NCBI RefSeq assembly: GCF_012641335.1
Contig: NZ_JABAID010000018.1
Span: 1 to 64,000, forward strand
Direction: 5' to 3'
DNA length: 64,000 nt
DNA from: Novosphingobium sp. ERN07
GTDB taxonomy: Bacteria; Pseudomonadota; Alphaproteobacteria; Sphingomonadales; Sphingomonadaceae
The notes under the pieces are model-generated. The model worked only from the letters and a program-made list of their open reading frames with translations, ran no database searches and was not told the DNA's origin. Shown piece after piece: positions 52,842 to 61,063 of this stretch. Positions within the stretch are counted from its first letter, which is position 1. Every line of letters starts with the position of its first letter. The position numbers and the translations under genes were made by a program.

Positions 52842-53647
52842 CACCCCTCCGTTTGGGGCGTGTCGGGGATGATTGCAGCCGAAACGAACCAGTATTCGCC
52901 CGCTTCCACGCCCAAAGCGGTCAACCGGCCCGAAGCGTAGGCACCGGTATCGATGCCAATGCGGTTCGGCAGGGCTTCGGGTTCATCGGTGATTGTATGG
53001 CCGTGCACGATCATGTGGCCATGCCACTGCGCATGATCCAGAAATTCGCGGCGTATCCAGCGCAAGTCCGAAGTCGTCTGCTGGTCCACCGGCACTTCGG
53101 GGCGGACCCCGGCGTGAACGAACAGGTAATCGCCAATCGCGATGCGATCTTCCATCGCGCGGAAGAAGGCGACGTGTTCTGCCGGAACCAGTGCGTTCAT
53201 GCGCTCGCGCAGTTCGGGCAGGATAGAGCGGCTGTATTCCTCTGGTGGCAGGCCATAGCTGAACAGCGTTTCCTTGCCGCCGTGGCGCAGGAAGTGGCGC
53301 AGCGCTTCATCGCTTTCCATGCTGGTCAGCAGCATTTCTTCGTGATTACCCGCCAGCACGCGAACCTTGCCGGTCTGCGCCAGTTGCATCGCACGATCCA
53401 CCACACCCCGGCTTTCCGGCCCGCGATCCACCAGATCGCCCAGCAGGATCAGCGTGGTATCGGCGGGACCGCGGCGCGCGTCGTCTTCCTCGATCCGTTG
53501 CAGCAACTGTTCAAACAGATCGAGCCGCCCGTGAATGTCGCCTACCGCATACACGCGCTGCCCCTTTGGCACCCGCGCAACCGGCATGGCCGCAGCATCG
53601 GCATCATTCACGCCGTTGGAAAATATGGAACGCAACTTGTTGAACAT
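52841..53647 (-). CDS. Calcineurin-like Ser/Thr protein phosphatase
   Basis: A protein of 268 residues. The metallophosphoesterase signature is complete: 'YAVGDIHGRLDLFEQLL', 'LLGDLVDRGPES', 'LAGNHEEML', 'FVHAGVRPE' and 'IVHGHT', giving a di-metal site of Asp/His/Asn. This pattern is that of the bacterial PrpA/PrpE and lambda-phosphatase group. It is cytoplasmic. It follows the SIMPL gene by 83 bp on the same strand. Targets are unknown. Confidence 0.92.
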   Translation of the reverse strand: MFNKLRSIFSNGVNDADAAAMPVARVPKGQRVYAVGDIHGRLDLFEQLLQRIEEDDARRGPADTTLILLGDLVDRGPESRGVVDRAMQLAQTGKVRVLAGNHEEMLLTSMESDEALRHFLRHGGKETLFSYGLPPEEYSRSILPELRERMNALVPAEHVAFFRAMEDRIAIGDYLFVHAGVRPEVPVDQQTTSDLRWIRREFLDHAQWHGHMIVHGHTITDEPEALPNRIGIDTGAYASGRLTALGVEAGEYWFVSAAIIPDTPQTEG

Positions 53648-53730
53648 GGACCCTCGTTACCGTGCGATATGGCGGTATGATGTGCGCGTTGCAACATCCA
53701 CCGCCTTATCGCTCCGGTCAGGATCATCAC

Positions 53731-54489
53731 TCACCGCAGATAGAAGTCTATCGTCGTAACCACGCGGACCTTCTTGTATGGCGTGTCGGAAACGCCCCAG
53801 CCGCCACCATCGCCATCGCGCGCGGTGATTTCGAAGTAGCCTTGGCTGGCAGTCTTGATCCCGTCCACCGAAGCGCCGCTGTCCCGCGCGAACTGCTCTG
53901 CAGCAGCGCGCGCATCCTTGGTCGCGGCGGCCACCATTTCGGGCTTGATCGTGTTCAGTCGTGTAAAGGTGAAGGCCATGCCCGATCCCTCTTCCAGCAT
54001 CACCCCACGCCGGACGAGATCGAACTGCCGCTTCACCGCTTTCTGCGCACGGTCCATATCGGTCGTGCGCAAGGTCATGCGCTGGCGCACGGTAAAGCTG
54101 ACCACGCCGTTGTTGTTGAAGCTCTGCACGTTGACGCCGGTGGGTTGGAGCGCATCGGCTGGAAAGCCCAGTTCGTTGAAGAATGCGCGGATCGACTGGC
54201 TATCGCGGTCAACGCTGGCCTGTGCGCTGGAAAGATCGGGCGCGGTGGCGGAATAGGCCAGCGTCCAGGTGGCCAGGTCCGCCGTCACCTCACGCTCGGC
54301 AAGGCCGCGCACGGTGACCGAACGGTCCGCCACCTTGGCGCGGCGAAAGCCGTCTCCAATGAACCACCCGCCGATCACAAGCCCAGCGGCAAGGATCGCC
54401 ACGGGCAACAAGCCTTTTCCACCCTGCGGCACAAAGCGCATCACACCGGCTTTCGCCTCGCTCTGATCGTCCCTATCTTCGCCCTGCAT
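53731..54489 (-). CDS. SIMPL-domain (DUF541) membrane-anchored protein
   Basis: A protein of 252 residues. ATG 54489 has GGGAG upstream and gives a short charged head and one membrane helix (~26-45), so longer upstream in-frame starts were rejected. The SIMPL/DUF541 domain fills the rest ('VTVRGLAEREVTADLATW', 'AAEQFARDSGASVDGIK'). Family members are periplasmic or outer-membrane proteins linked to stress protection, such as YggE of E. coli; the biochemical role is unclear. It is divergent from glyoxalase I with a 91-bp gap. Confidence 0.9.
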   Translation of the reverse strand: MQGEDRDDQSEAKAGVMRFVPQGGKGLLPVAILAAGLVIGGWFIGDGFRRAKVADRSVTVRGLAEREVTADLATWTLAYSATAPDLSSAQASVDRDSQSIRAFFNELGFPADALQPTGVNVQSFNNNGVVSFTVRQRMTLRTTDMDRAQKAVKRQFDLVRRGVMLEEGSGMAFTFTRLNTIKPEMVAAATKDARAAAEQFARDSGASVDGIKTASQGYFEITARDGDGGGWGVSDTPYKKVRVVTTIDFYLR

Positions 54490-54580
54490 CGTGATCTCCC
54501 TGCGCGGTCCAGCGCTTTTCTGGATTACGCCGAGGTGTGCAATTCTGTCGATGAACCGATTTTGAACGGAAAGGCCCATC

Positions 54581-55018
54581 GTGACCAAGTTTCTGCATAG
54601 CATGATCCGGGTGACTGACCCGGATGCAACCATCGCCTTTTTCGAACTGATCGGCCTGAAAGAGGTCCGCCGCTTCTCCAGCGAGCAGGGCCGCTTCACG
54701 CTGATCTTCCTCGCCGCGCCGGGCGATGAAGGCGTGGCCGAAGTTGAACTCACCTATAACTGGCCGCCCGAAGATGGCTCGCCTGCGGAAAGCTATGATG
54801 GCGGTCGGAATTTCGGCCACCTCGCCTATCGGGTGGATAACATCTACGAGACGTGCCAGCGCATGATCGATGCGGGTCATATCGTTCACCGCCCACCGCG
54901 CGATGGCCACATGGCTTTCGTGAAATCGCCGGATGGTATCTCGGTCGAACTTTTGCAGGACGGACATCTGCCACCGCAGGAACCTTGGGCCAGCATGGCC
55001 AACACCGGCACCTGGTAA
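54581..55018 (+). CDS. gloA: Lactoylglutathione lyase (glyoxalase I)
   Basis: A protein of 145 residues from GTG 54581 (GGAAAGG upstream). The four metal ligands are in place: His6, Glu56, His80 and Glu123. It converts the hemithioacetal of methylglyoxal and glutathione to S-lactoylglutathione. The short length fits the Ni-type bacterial enzyme. A hairpin with a T-rich tail follows the gene. Confidence 0.92.
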   Translation: MTKFLHSMIRVTDPDATIAFFELIGLKEVRRFSSEQGRFTLIFLAAPGDEGVAEVELTYNWPPEDGSPAESYDGGRNFGHLAYRVDNIYETCQRMIDAGHIVHRPPRDGHMAFVKSPDGISVELLQDGHLPPQEPWASMANTGTW

Positions 55019-55041
55019 CAGCGGAAACCAGCGCATTGTAA

Positions 55042-55065
55042 GGCGTCGGGAGCGATCCCGGCGCC
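55042..55065 (+). terminator. Terminator after gloA
   Basis: A 10-bp stem (GGCGTCGGGA / TCCCGGCGCC, one G-T pair) with a 4-base loop GCGA is followed by GCTTTCGTTT. It lies 24 bases past the stop codon. Confidence 0.7.
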
Positions 55066-55118
55066 GCTTTCGTTTCTGGCGTATCGCAAAAAGGATGTTG
55101 CGCCTGCGTAAAAGGGCG

Positions 55119-55149
55119 TTGACTCCATATTGCTGTGCAGCATTATCAA
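55119..55149 (+). promoter_or_regulatory. Possible promoter with central palindrome upstream of TonB receptor
   Basis: TTGACT (55119-55124) and TATCAA (55144-55149) resemble -35 and -10 boxes with a long spacer of 19. The palindrome TGCTG-tg-CAGCA (55131-55142) fills the spacer, the classic place for a repressor site. The receptor start is 265 bp downstream, so a long leader would result. Confidence 0.35.
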
Positions 55150-55219
55150 TCCCGGACAGGCGTCATGGAATGGCCAAAAGGTCACGTCTGTTGAAGGGGT
55201 ATTGCTGACAACCTGAATG

Positions 55220-55332
55220 CTGCCGCGCTGATGCGGCAGGGCTGGAGACTTTGCTGTCTTTCGGCTGCGGTGAAGTTTTGCCTCTTCCGACCGAGTGCTT
55301 CCCGCGGTGCCATCGTGTGCTGCGATGCAGCA
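55220..55332. promoter_or_regulatory. Further inverted repeats in the receptor leader
   Basis: CTGCCGC-(6)-GCGGCAG lies at 55220-55239 and TGCTGC-gat-GCAGCA at 55318-55332. The second shares the TGCTG/CAGCA half-sites of the palindrome at 55131-55142. The gap 55019-55413 (395 bp) has no credible gene. Confidence 0.4.
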
Positions 55333-55413
55333 TAAAGTGGTGTGAGGGATTGGAGAGGGTGCTGTCAGGGGAGGGCGGGAACGCCAAGAACGACTTCTAG
55401 GGGGTTAATCGGA

Positions 55414-58128
55414 ATGAGAAAGCAGATCACGGTCCGATCACGCGCCATGAGGGTGCTGGGTGCCACAACCATTCTGGCTACGATGGCCCTGCCGGTTGCG
55501 GCGCGTGCTGCCGAAGAACCGCAGGAAGCGATGGCTCCCGCAGCTGAACCGCAGGCGGACGGCAGCGAAGGTGGCCTTGGTGAAATCGTGGTCACCGCAA
55601 CGCGCACAGCAACTTCGATCCAGCGCGTTCCAATCTCGATGCAGGCTTTGAGCTCCGACGTGCTCGGCCAGCGACAGGTAAAAGGCCTGACAGACTTCGC
55701 CGCCTTGCTTCCCTCGGTAACTTTCGCGGGCATTGGGCCGGGCCGCAATACGCCCTATTTCCGTGGCATCGTACCCGCAGGCGGTGCGCGTGAATCGGTT
55801 GGCTACTATATCGACGATATTCCGATCACCGGCACCGGGCTGCCCGATATTCAGGCCTATGACCTCGAACGTATCGAGGCGCTGTCTGGCCCGCAGGGCA
55901 CGCTCTATGGCGCAGGTTCGCTGGCAGGTACGATCCGCTTCATCACGCAGAAGCCCAAGCTCGACAAATTCGAGTTCGGGTGGGATGCCGAAGTCAACAA
56001 ATACGGCAAGGGCGATTTCGGCGGCCAGTATCAGAGCTTCATAAACGTGCCGATCAGCGATACGCTGGCCGTGCGGGCAATGGGTTTTTACCGCAAGGAC
56101 GGTGGCTACATCGACAATACGCCGAACAATGGCCTGTTGAACACCGGCGCGCCTGCGGTGCTGACACTTGGCGATAACAACCCCGATACCAATTTCGTGC
56201 TCGACAATTCCGACATCGCGAAGGACGATTACAACACGATCGAAGGCTACGGTGGCCGCCTGCAACTGCTTTGGCAGCCGTTCGATGGTTGGGACATCAT
56301 GCCCCAGATCACCGCGCAACAACAGATCGCGAACGGCTATTTCGGCTATGACCCGCGTGTGGGCGACCTTGAGGTGCACGATTACGACATCACGCAGCAG
56401 AACGACAAATTCTATCAGGCGTCCCTCAGCATTCACGGCCATATCGGAGATTTCGATGTCGTGTCGGCCACCGGCTACTACCAGCGCCAGATCAAGCTGC
56501 TGAACGACTATACATATTACACCGTCACCTATGACGGCTTCGGGCCGGGCTATGAAAGTTACCTGCAGTTTTTTGACAAGAACGGCTGCACAGGTGCGGG
56601 CGCCACGCTGAAATGCAATAGCCTGATCAACCCGACACAGTACTATCGCGGCCTGCGCAACGAGAACAAGTTCACGCAGGAACTGCGCATCTCGACGCCC
56701 AAGGACTGGCCGTTCGATGTCACCCTAGGCGGCTTCTACCACTACCAGAAGAACGAGGTTAACAACGACTACGCCATCCACGGTCTGGACCAGATTGTCG
56801 GGTACACGGATACGGGCGGCGGGGACACCAACTTCCCGGCAGGCTTCGGGGTTCCGGTCGCAAATGGCGGCACGATGGTGCTCGGGTCGCCAGCCGTGAA
56901 GCGCGATGCCTTCTACATGACCGAGCAGAATAACTACTGGAAGGACTACGCGGTCTTCGCAGAAGGGCACTACAACATTACGCCGGAACTGAAGCTGACC
57001 GGCGGTATTCGTTATTTCTGGACGAAATACAAGGTGTTGGGCTTTGCCGGCGTTGCCGCATCTGCGCGCAATACGATCACGTCGCTCTACGTCCCGACCG
57101 GCACCTATGGTTGCCCGACGCCGCTTCCGGCAGAGCGCTTGCAGTGCATCAACACAAACTTCGCCGCTGCTGACGGCGTGGGCCGCTACAAGGAAGAGGG
57201 TGAAACCCACAAGGTCGCGGTCAACTGGCAGTTCGACCCGACGAAGATGGTCTACTTCAACTATTCGACCGGCTTCCGCCCCGGCGGCTTCAACCGACCG
57301 CTGCGCATTCGCGGCGTAGGCGTTGCCACGGTGCCTTCCTTCGAATCGGAAGAGCTGACCAACTTCGAACTGGGCTTCAAGGGCACGTGGAACAACATGT
57401 TCCGCTTCAACGCTGCCGTCTATTACGAGAACTGGGACAACATCCAGTACGCGGTGGTGGTATCGGGGGCGCAGGGTGCAGGCATGACCGGCAACGCCGG
57501 CAAGGCGCGCGTCTACGGCGTGGAATACGATGCCGATCTGAAGCTGGGCAAGGTCACCATCTCGACCAGCGGTGCCTACAACGACGCCAAGCTGAAAGGC
57601 AACTTCTGCAACTTTGCGCTTGACCGCACCACGCTTTCGATCACGCAGCTGCCAACCTGCGTGCTTGGGCAGGATGTTCCGGGATCGTCCCCGCCAACCT
57701 CGCAGGTTGCTGCTGCTGATGGCACGCGCCTGCCACGCCAGCCCAAGTTCAAGGGTACGACGTCGATCCGTTACGATACCGAATGGGGCGACATGGATGC
57801 CTATTTCCAGGGCGCAGCACTCTATCAGACAGGCGCAACGCAAGATCTGAACCTCTCTGACAGCAACCTCTATGTCTGCCCGGAAATCGCTGCGGCAGAA
57901 ACAGCTGCGGGCCGATCCTGCCAGACACCTGGCTTCGTCAGCTTCGATTTCTCGGCAGGGATCAAGAAGGACAACTGGACGCTCGACATCTTCCTGCAGA
58001 ATGCATTCGACAAGCGCGGTCCGCTTACCACGAACACGTTCTGCTCGATCGATTTCTGCTCTGACTCGACGCGCACATTCACCATCAAACCGCAGTTCTT
58101 CGGCATCCGCTGGGGCCAGCGTTACTGA
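55414..58128 (+). CDS. TonB-dependent receptor
   Basis: A protein of 904 residues. ATG 55414 opens a signal peptide ('ILATMALPVAARA', cleavage near residue 30); a longer in-frame start at 55342 would bury it. The plug starts with 'GEIVVTATRTATSIQRVPIS', followed by 'DFAALLPSVTF' and 'RIEALSGPQGTLYG'. The barrel ends 'TIKPQFFGIRWGQRY'. The subtype is that of sphingomonad receptors for carotenoid-like, steroid-like or siderophore ligands, but the ligand cannot be named. Its gene is convergent with the qhp/sulfotransferase strand. Confidence 0.93.
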   Translation: MRKQITVRSRAMRVLGATTILATMALPVAARAAEEPQEAMAPAAEPQADGSEGGLGEIVVTATRTATSIQRVPISMQALSSDVLGQRQVKGLTDFAALLPSVTFAGIGPGRNTPYFRGIVPAGGARESVGYYIDDIPITGTGLPDIQAYDLERIEALSGPQGTLYGAGSLAGTIRFITQKPKLDKFEFGWDAEVNKYGKGDFGGQYQSFINVPISDTLAVRAMGFYRKDGGYIDNTPNNGLLNTGAPAVLTLGDNNPDTNFVLDNSDIAKDDYNTIEGYGGRLQLLWQPFDGWDIMPQITAQQQIANGYFGYDPRVGDLEVHDYDITQQNDKFYQASLSIHGHIGDFDVVSATGYYQRQIKLLNDYTYYTVTYDGFGPGYESYLQFFDKNGCTGAGATLKCNSLINPTQYYRGLRNENKFTQELRISTPKDWPFDVTLGGFYHYQKNEVNNDYAIHGLDQIVGYTDTGGGDTNFPAGFGVPVANGGTMVLGSPAVKRDAFYMTEQNNYWKDYAVFAEGHYNITPELKLTGGIRYFWTKYKVLGFAGVAASARNTITSLYVPTGTYGCPTPLPAERLQCINTNFAAADGVGRYKEEGETHKVAVNWQFDPTKMVYFNYSTGFRPGGFNRPLRIRGVGVATVPSFESEELTNFELGFKGTWNNMFRFNAAVYYENWDNIQYAVVVSGAQGAGMTGNAGKARVYGVEYDADLKLGKVTISTSGAYNDAKLKGNFCNFALDRTTLSITQLPTCVLGQDVPGSSPPTSQVAAADGTRLPRQPKFKGTTSIRYDTEWGDMDAYFQGAALYQTGATQDLNLSDSNLYVCPEIAAAETAAGRSCQTPGFVSFDFSAGIKKDNWTLDIFLQNAFDKRGPLTTNTFCSIDFCSDSTRTFTIKPQFFGIRWGQRY

Positions 58129-58158
58129 TTGATTTGCCTTTACCCTGCGAAGAAAGAC

Positions 58159-58190
58159 TGCCCCCACGGGAAACCGTGGGGGCATTTTTT
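58159..58190 (+). terminator. Strong intrinsic terminator after the TonB receptor
   Basis: An 11-bp perfect stem (TGCCCCCACGG / CCGTGGGGGCA) with GAAA loop is followed by six T. It lies 30 bases after the receptor stop. Confidence 0.93.
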
Positions 58191-58223
58191 GTAGCGATGA
58201 ATGCCTCCCCAAAAACCTGCGCC

Positions 58224-58241
58224 CCCCCGCGAAGGCGGGGG
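58224..58241. repeat. Short GC palindrome CCCCCGC-gaag-GCGGGGG
   Basis: A perfect 7-bp inverted repeat in the 198-bp convergent gap. Palindromes of this form are scattered between genes in many sphingomonad and other alphaproteobacterial genomes, as far as I recall. Only this copy is seen clearly in the window. Confidence 0.5.
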
Positions 58242-58326
58242 CCTCGGTGTTGTTACGGAAGGGTAGTGTAAACCGCCTGACGCCACCGCCTGTGCGGGGG
58301 AGCGGTGGGGGATGGGGCGGGAAGTT

Positions 58327-60342
58327 TCAGCCCAACGGCGCGTTCGGATAACTCTCCAGAACCGGTCCCAGCGCGGACTTCAAAGGCCCCAGCCAAGGCT
58401 CATAAGGCTTCCAAGCCCCCAACCCGTCCTTGAAGATCGGCTGGCGCACCTGTTCCGAACTCGCCGTGCGCACCGCGCGGTCGTTCTTGTAAAATTCAAG
58501 ACAGGCCTGATCGAAAGGCACTCCGATATAATCCAGCAAGCGCCGCACTTCGGCTCCGGTATCGGCCACCATTCCCTCATAGATCACGCGGTGTACTGTG
58601 CCCGGCATCTGCGCATCCCAAGCCGCCATCAGTCCCACATAATCGCGGTAATAGCGCCCGATATCCTTCAGATCATAGGTGAACGTCTGCCCCCGCGCGA
58701 AGTGCTGTTTCCACCCTGAAAAGCAGCATGAGAGCGGATGCCGCCGCGCGTCCACGATCTTTGCCTTGGGCAGGATCAGGCGGATCAGGCCAACGTGCTG
58801 CCAGTTGTTGGGCATCTTGTCGATGAACAGCGGTCGGTCGCTCTGGCGGTGGATGCGCGTCCGCTCGATATATTCCTCGCCCAGCCGCGTGCGATCAGCG
58901 GGTGTCAGCGAGGCAATCATCGCACCGAAATCGGCAAATTCACCCTCATCCACCCGCGATTGCAGGCGGCCTGCAATCATCATCATTTCGGGCAGTTCCA
59001 TTGTGCCTTCTATCATCGGGTGGCTGGCCATGATCTGTTCGACCAGTGTGGAGCCGGAGCGCGGTAGGCCCACCACGAAGATCGGGTCTGGGGCAGGGCA
59101 GCCGCCGTCGCCCATCGTGCGGATGAACGCTGCGGTGAACGTCTCCTTCGCGGCCTGCACTTCGGCGGAAAAGGCATCGGCATCGTGCCGGATCATCGTG
59201 CGGCGCAGCGCATTGCCCTTGTCGTAGTGCGCGAACGAGGCCGCGTGGTCTTTCGCATCTTCCAGCGCCTTGCCGAGTGAAAAATGCAAATGGAACCGGT
59301 CTTCCCTGCGCGCCTCATCCTCTGGGTCGAGGGTGGCCAGCGCCGCTTCCATCGCGGCAATATCGTCCGGCCCCAACTTCACTGTCTTCAGGTTGGCAAG
59401 GCTCCACCAAGCCTCGCCCATCGTCGGCTGGCGGGTGACGGCGGCGCGATAGGCTTCGACAGCCTCGGCCTGATCGCCCAGCGTTTTCAGCACATGCCCA
59501 AGGTTCTGCCAAACCTGCGGTTGATCGGGCTGGTCGGCCAGCAAGGCGCGATACAGCCCCGCCGCCCGATCCTGATGCCCCAAGCGCACCAGCACCGAGG
59601 CCAGGATCAGCCGATGCCCCGGCGAAGGGACCGGCGATTGCACGAGTACTTCGGCGTGTTCCAGCGCTTCGGGCAAGCGGTTGGTCTGCAACAAAAGTCG
59701 GATCAGGAAGTCGCGCGCCAGATCAAAGCCGGGGGCCATTGCCACGGCCTTTTCCACCCGCTCCAGCGCAGGCGTCATCTCGCCCCGCCGCCATGCCACT
59801 TCGCCCAGCAGGCGTAGCGCTGCGGGATCGTCAACGCGCACGGCAAGAAGCGCCTCGGCTGTATCGAGATCGCCGTCGTTCACCGCCACGGCTGCTTTCA
59901 GCAGTTCGGGATCGCGCGATGATGCGTGAATGCCTGAAAGATCGGCACGCCATGCGTCCTGCCCGCGCTTCGCCTTGCGCAATTGCCGCGCCAGCAGGAA
60001 CCAGCCAGACGCGACAGCGGGCTGCAACTGCACCAGCGCCTGCAATGCCGCAATGGCACGCGGCGTATCGCCAGTCTCGGCGGCGGCCTGCCCCAGTTCC
60101 CAGAATACCGCCGGAACCCGTCCATTGGCACGCGCCAGCCCGTCAAGCTTCGCCACGGCCTGTTTGCCCTTGCCCATCCGGCGCAAGGCGCGTGCGGCAA
60201 GAAACTCGGCAGGCGGAAATCCGGGCGTGGTGCGCAACATCGCCTCAGCCTTGCCCAGCGCCAGATGCGGCTGCTTTTCCAGAAGGCCTTCCGCTTCGGC
60301 AAGCATTTGGGCAGGAGGCGGCGTGCGCAGTTGCTGGATCAT
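58327..60342 (-). CDS. TPR-sulfotransferase
   Basis: A protein of 671 residues. The N-terminal ~350 residues are TPR repeats. The C-terminal part is a sulfotransferase with the 5'-phosphosulfate loop G425-LPRSGST ('DPIFVVGLPRSGSTLVEQ') and the 'IVDARRHPLSCCFSGWKQ' 3'-phosphate region. It would move sulfate from PAPS to a protein, lipid or small molecule. There is no signal peptide, so the enzyme is cytoplasmic. The gene starts 55 bp downstream of qhpE on the same strand. It may be the last gene of the qhp unit, or only a neighbour. Confidence 0.88.
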   Translation of the reverse strand: MIQQLRTPPPAQMLAEAEGLLEKQPHLALGKAEAMLRTTPGFPPAEFLAARALRRMGKGKQAVAKLDGLARANGRVPAVFWELGQAAAETGDTPRAIAALQALVQLQPAVASGWFLLARQLRKAKRGQDAWRADLSGIHASSRDPELLKAAVAVNDGDLDTAEALLAVRVDDPAALRLLGEVAWRRGEMTPALERVEKAVAMAPGFDLARDFLIRLLLQTNRLPEALEHAEVLVQSPVPSPGHRLILASVLVRLGHQDRAAGLYRALLADQPDQPQVWQNLGHVLKTLGDQAEAVEAYRAAVTRQPTMGEAWWSLANLKTVKLGPDDIAAMEAALATLDPEDEARREDRFHLHFSLGKALEDAKDHAASFAHYDKGNALRRTMIRHDADAFSAEVQAAKETFTAAFIRTMGDGGCPAPDPIFVVGLPRSGSTLVEQIMASHPMIEGTMELPEMMMIAGRLQSRVDEGEFADFGAMIASLTPADRTRLGEEYIERTRIHRQSDRPLFIDKMPNNWQHVGLIRLILPKAKIVDARRHPLSCCFSGWKQHFARGQTFTYDLKDIGRYYRDYVGLMAAWDAQMPGTVHRVIYEGMVADTGAEVRRLLDYIGVPFDQACLEFYKNDRAVRTASSEQVRQPIFKDGLGAWKPYEPWLGPLKSALGPVLESYPNAPLG

Positions 60343-60397
60343 GGCCGCAGCCTAGGCCGGTGACCGCGCGATGGGTGTACGCGATTCAGCGCAAAGT

Positions 60398-61063
60398 TTA
60401 GGCCGTGCAGCGTTCCAGCGCCGCCAGCACATCACTCCGCCCGGAAAGCCCGCGTTCCGCAACCCACCCTGTCACCTGCGCCACGGCAAAGCTTACGCCA
60501 TAGAGATTGCGGCGCTGCTCCACACCGGGGATCGGGCGGGGATAGCCCGATGCGATAACCTTGCTGCGGTCTGCTGCAAGACAAGGCACCCCGCGCGGCA
60601 AATCCCAGTCCAGCCCCACGCCCAGCACTCGCGGCAGGCACCCCGGCCAGCACGGCGCGCCCTCTGCCTCGAACGCGGCGACGATCAGCGCGCCTTGCGC
60701 TGCTGCCTCTTCGGCCAGCACGGCAAAGACCTCGGCATGGTCGGGATTGGATGTGCCCAGACTGAGGTTGATCAGATCGCACCGCGCCTCCAGCGCCTGC
60801 CGGATACCGGTCGCCAGCGCGCGGGCGCTTGCGCGCAAGCCATCGCGAAACACGCGGATCGGCAGGATATCGGCCTGTGGTGCAAGCTCCTGAATCGCCG
60901 CCGTCACCGCCGTGCCGTGGCCCAACTTGTCGAGCGTTTCGACAGGATCGGTCAGCACCGTGCCATCGGCCAGAACCGAAAGGCCCGGTAACAGGCGCGT
61001 TGCATCGATATGCGGGTGCGAGGGGTGAACCCCGCTGTCGATCACCGCAATTCGCCTAGCCAT
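60398..61063 (-). CDS. qhpE: QhpE-like subtilisin-type maturation protease
   Basis: A protein of 221 residues, much shorter than a secreted subtilisin, and without signal or pro-peptide. The triad is Asp9 (VIDSG), His49 (GHGTAV) and Ser191 ('YGVSFAVAQ'). The usual oxyanion-hole Asn ('AGN') is missing: the site reads 'AAFEAEG' (around residues 129-135). In known qhp systems QhpE removes the leader from the cross-linked gamma subunit in the cytoplasm. The gene overlaps the ABC transporter gene by 8 bp. Name assigned by domain and context. Confidence 0.85.
   Translation of the reverse strand: MARRIAVIDSGVHPSHPHIDATRLLPGLSVLADGTVLTDPVETLDKLGHGTAVTAAIQELAPQADILPIRVFRDGLRASARALATGIRQALEARCDLINLSLGTSNPDHAEVFAVLAEEAAAQGALIVAAFEAEGAPCWPGCLPRVLGVGLDWDLPRGVPCLAADRSKVIASGYPRPIPGVEQRRNLYGVSFAVAQVTGWVAERGLSGRSDVLAALERCTA

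Noticed and set aside
58224..58241. GC palindrome as a CRISPR repeat or att site
   Set aside because: Single copy, only 18 bases, in a convergent gap that already has a terminator; better seen as a dispersed short palindrome.
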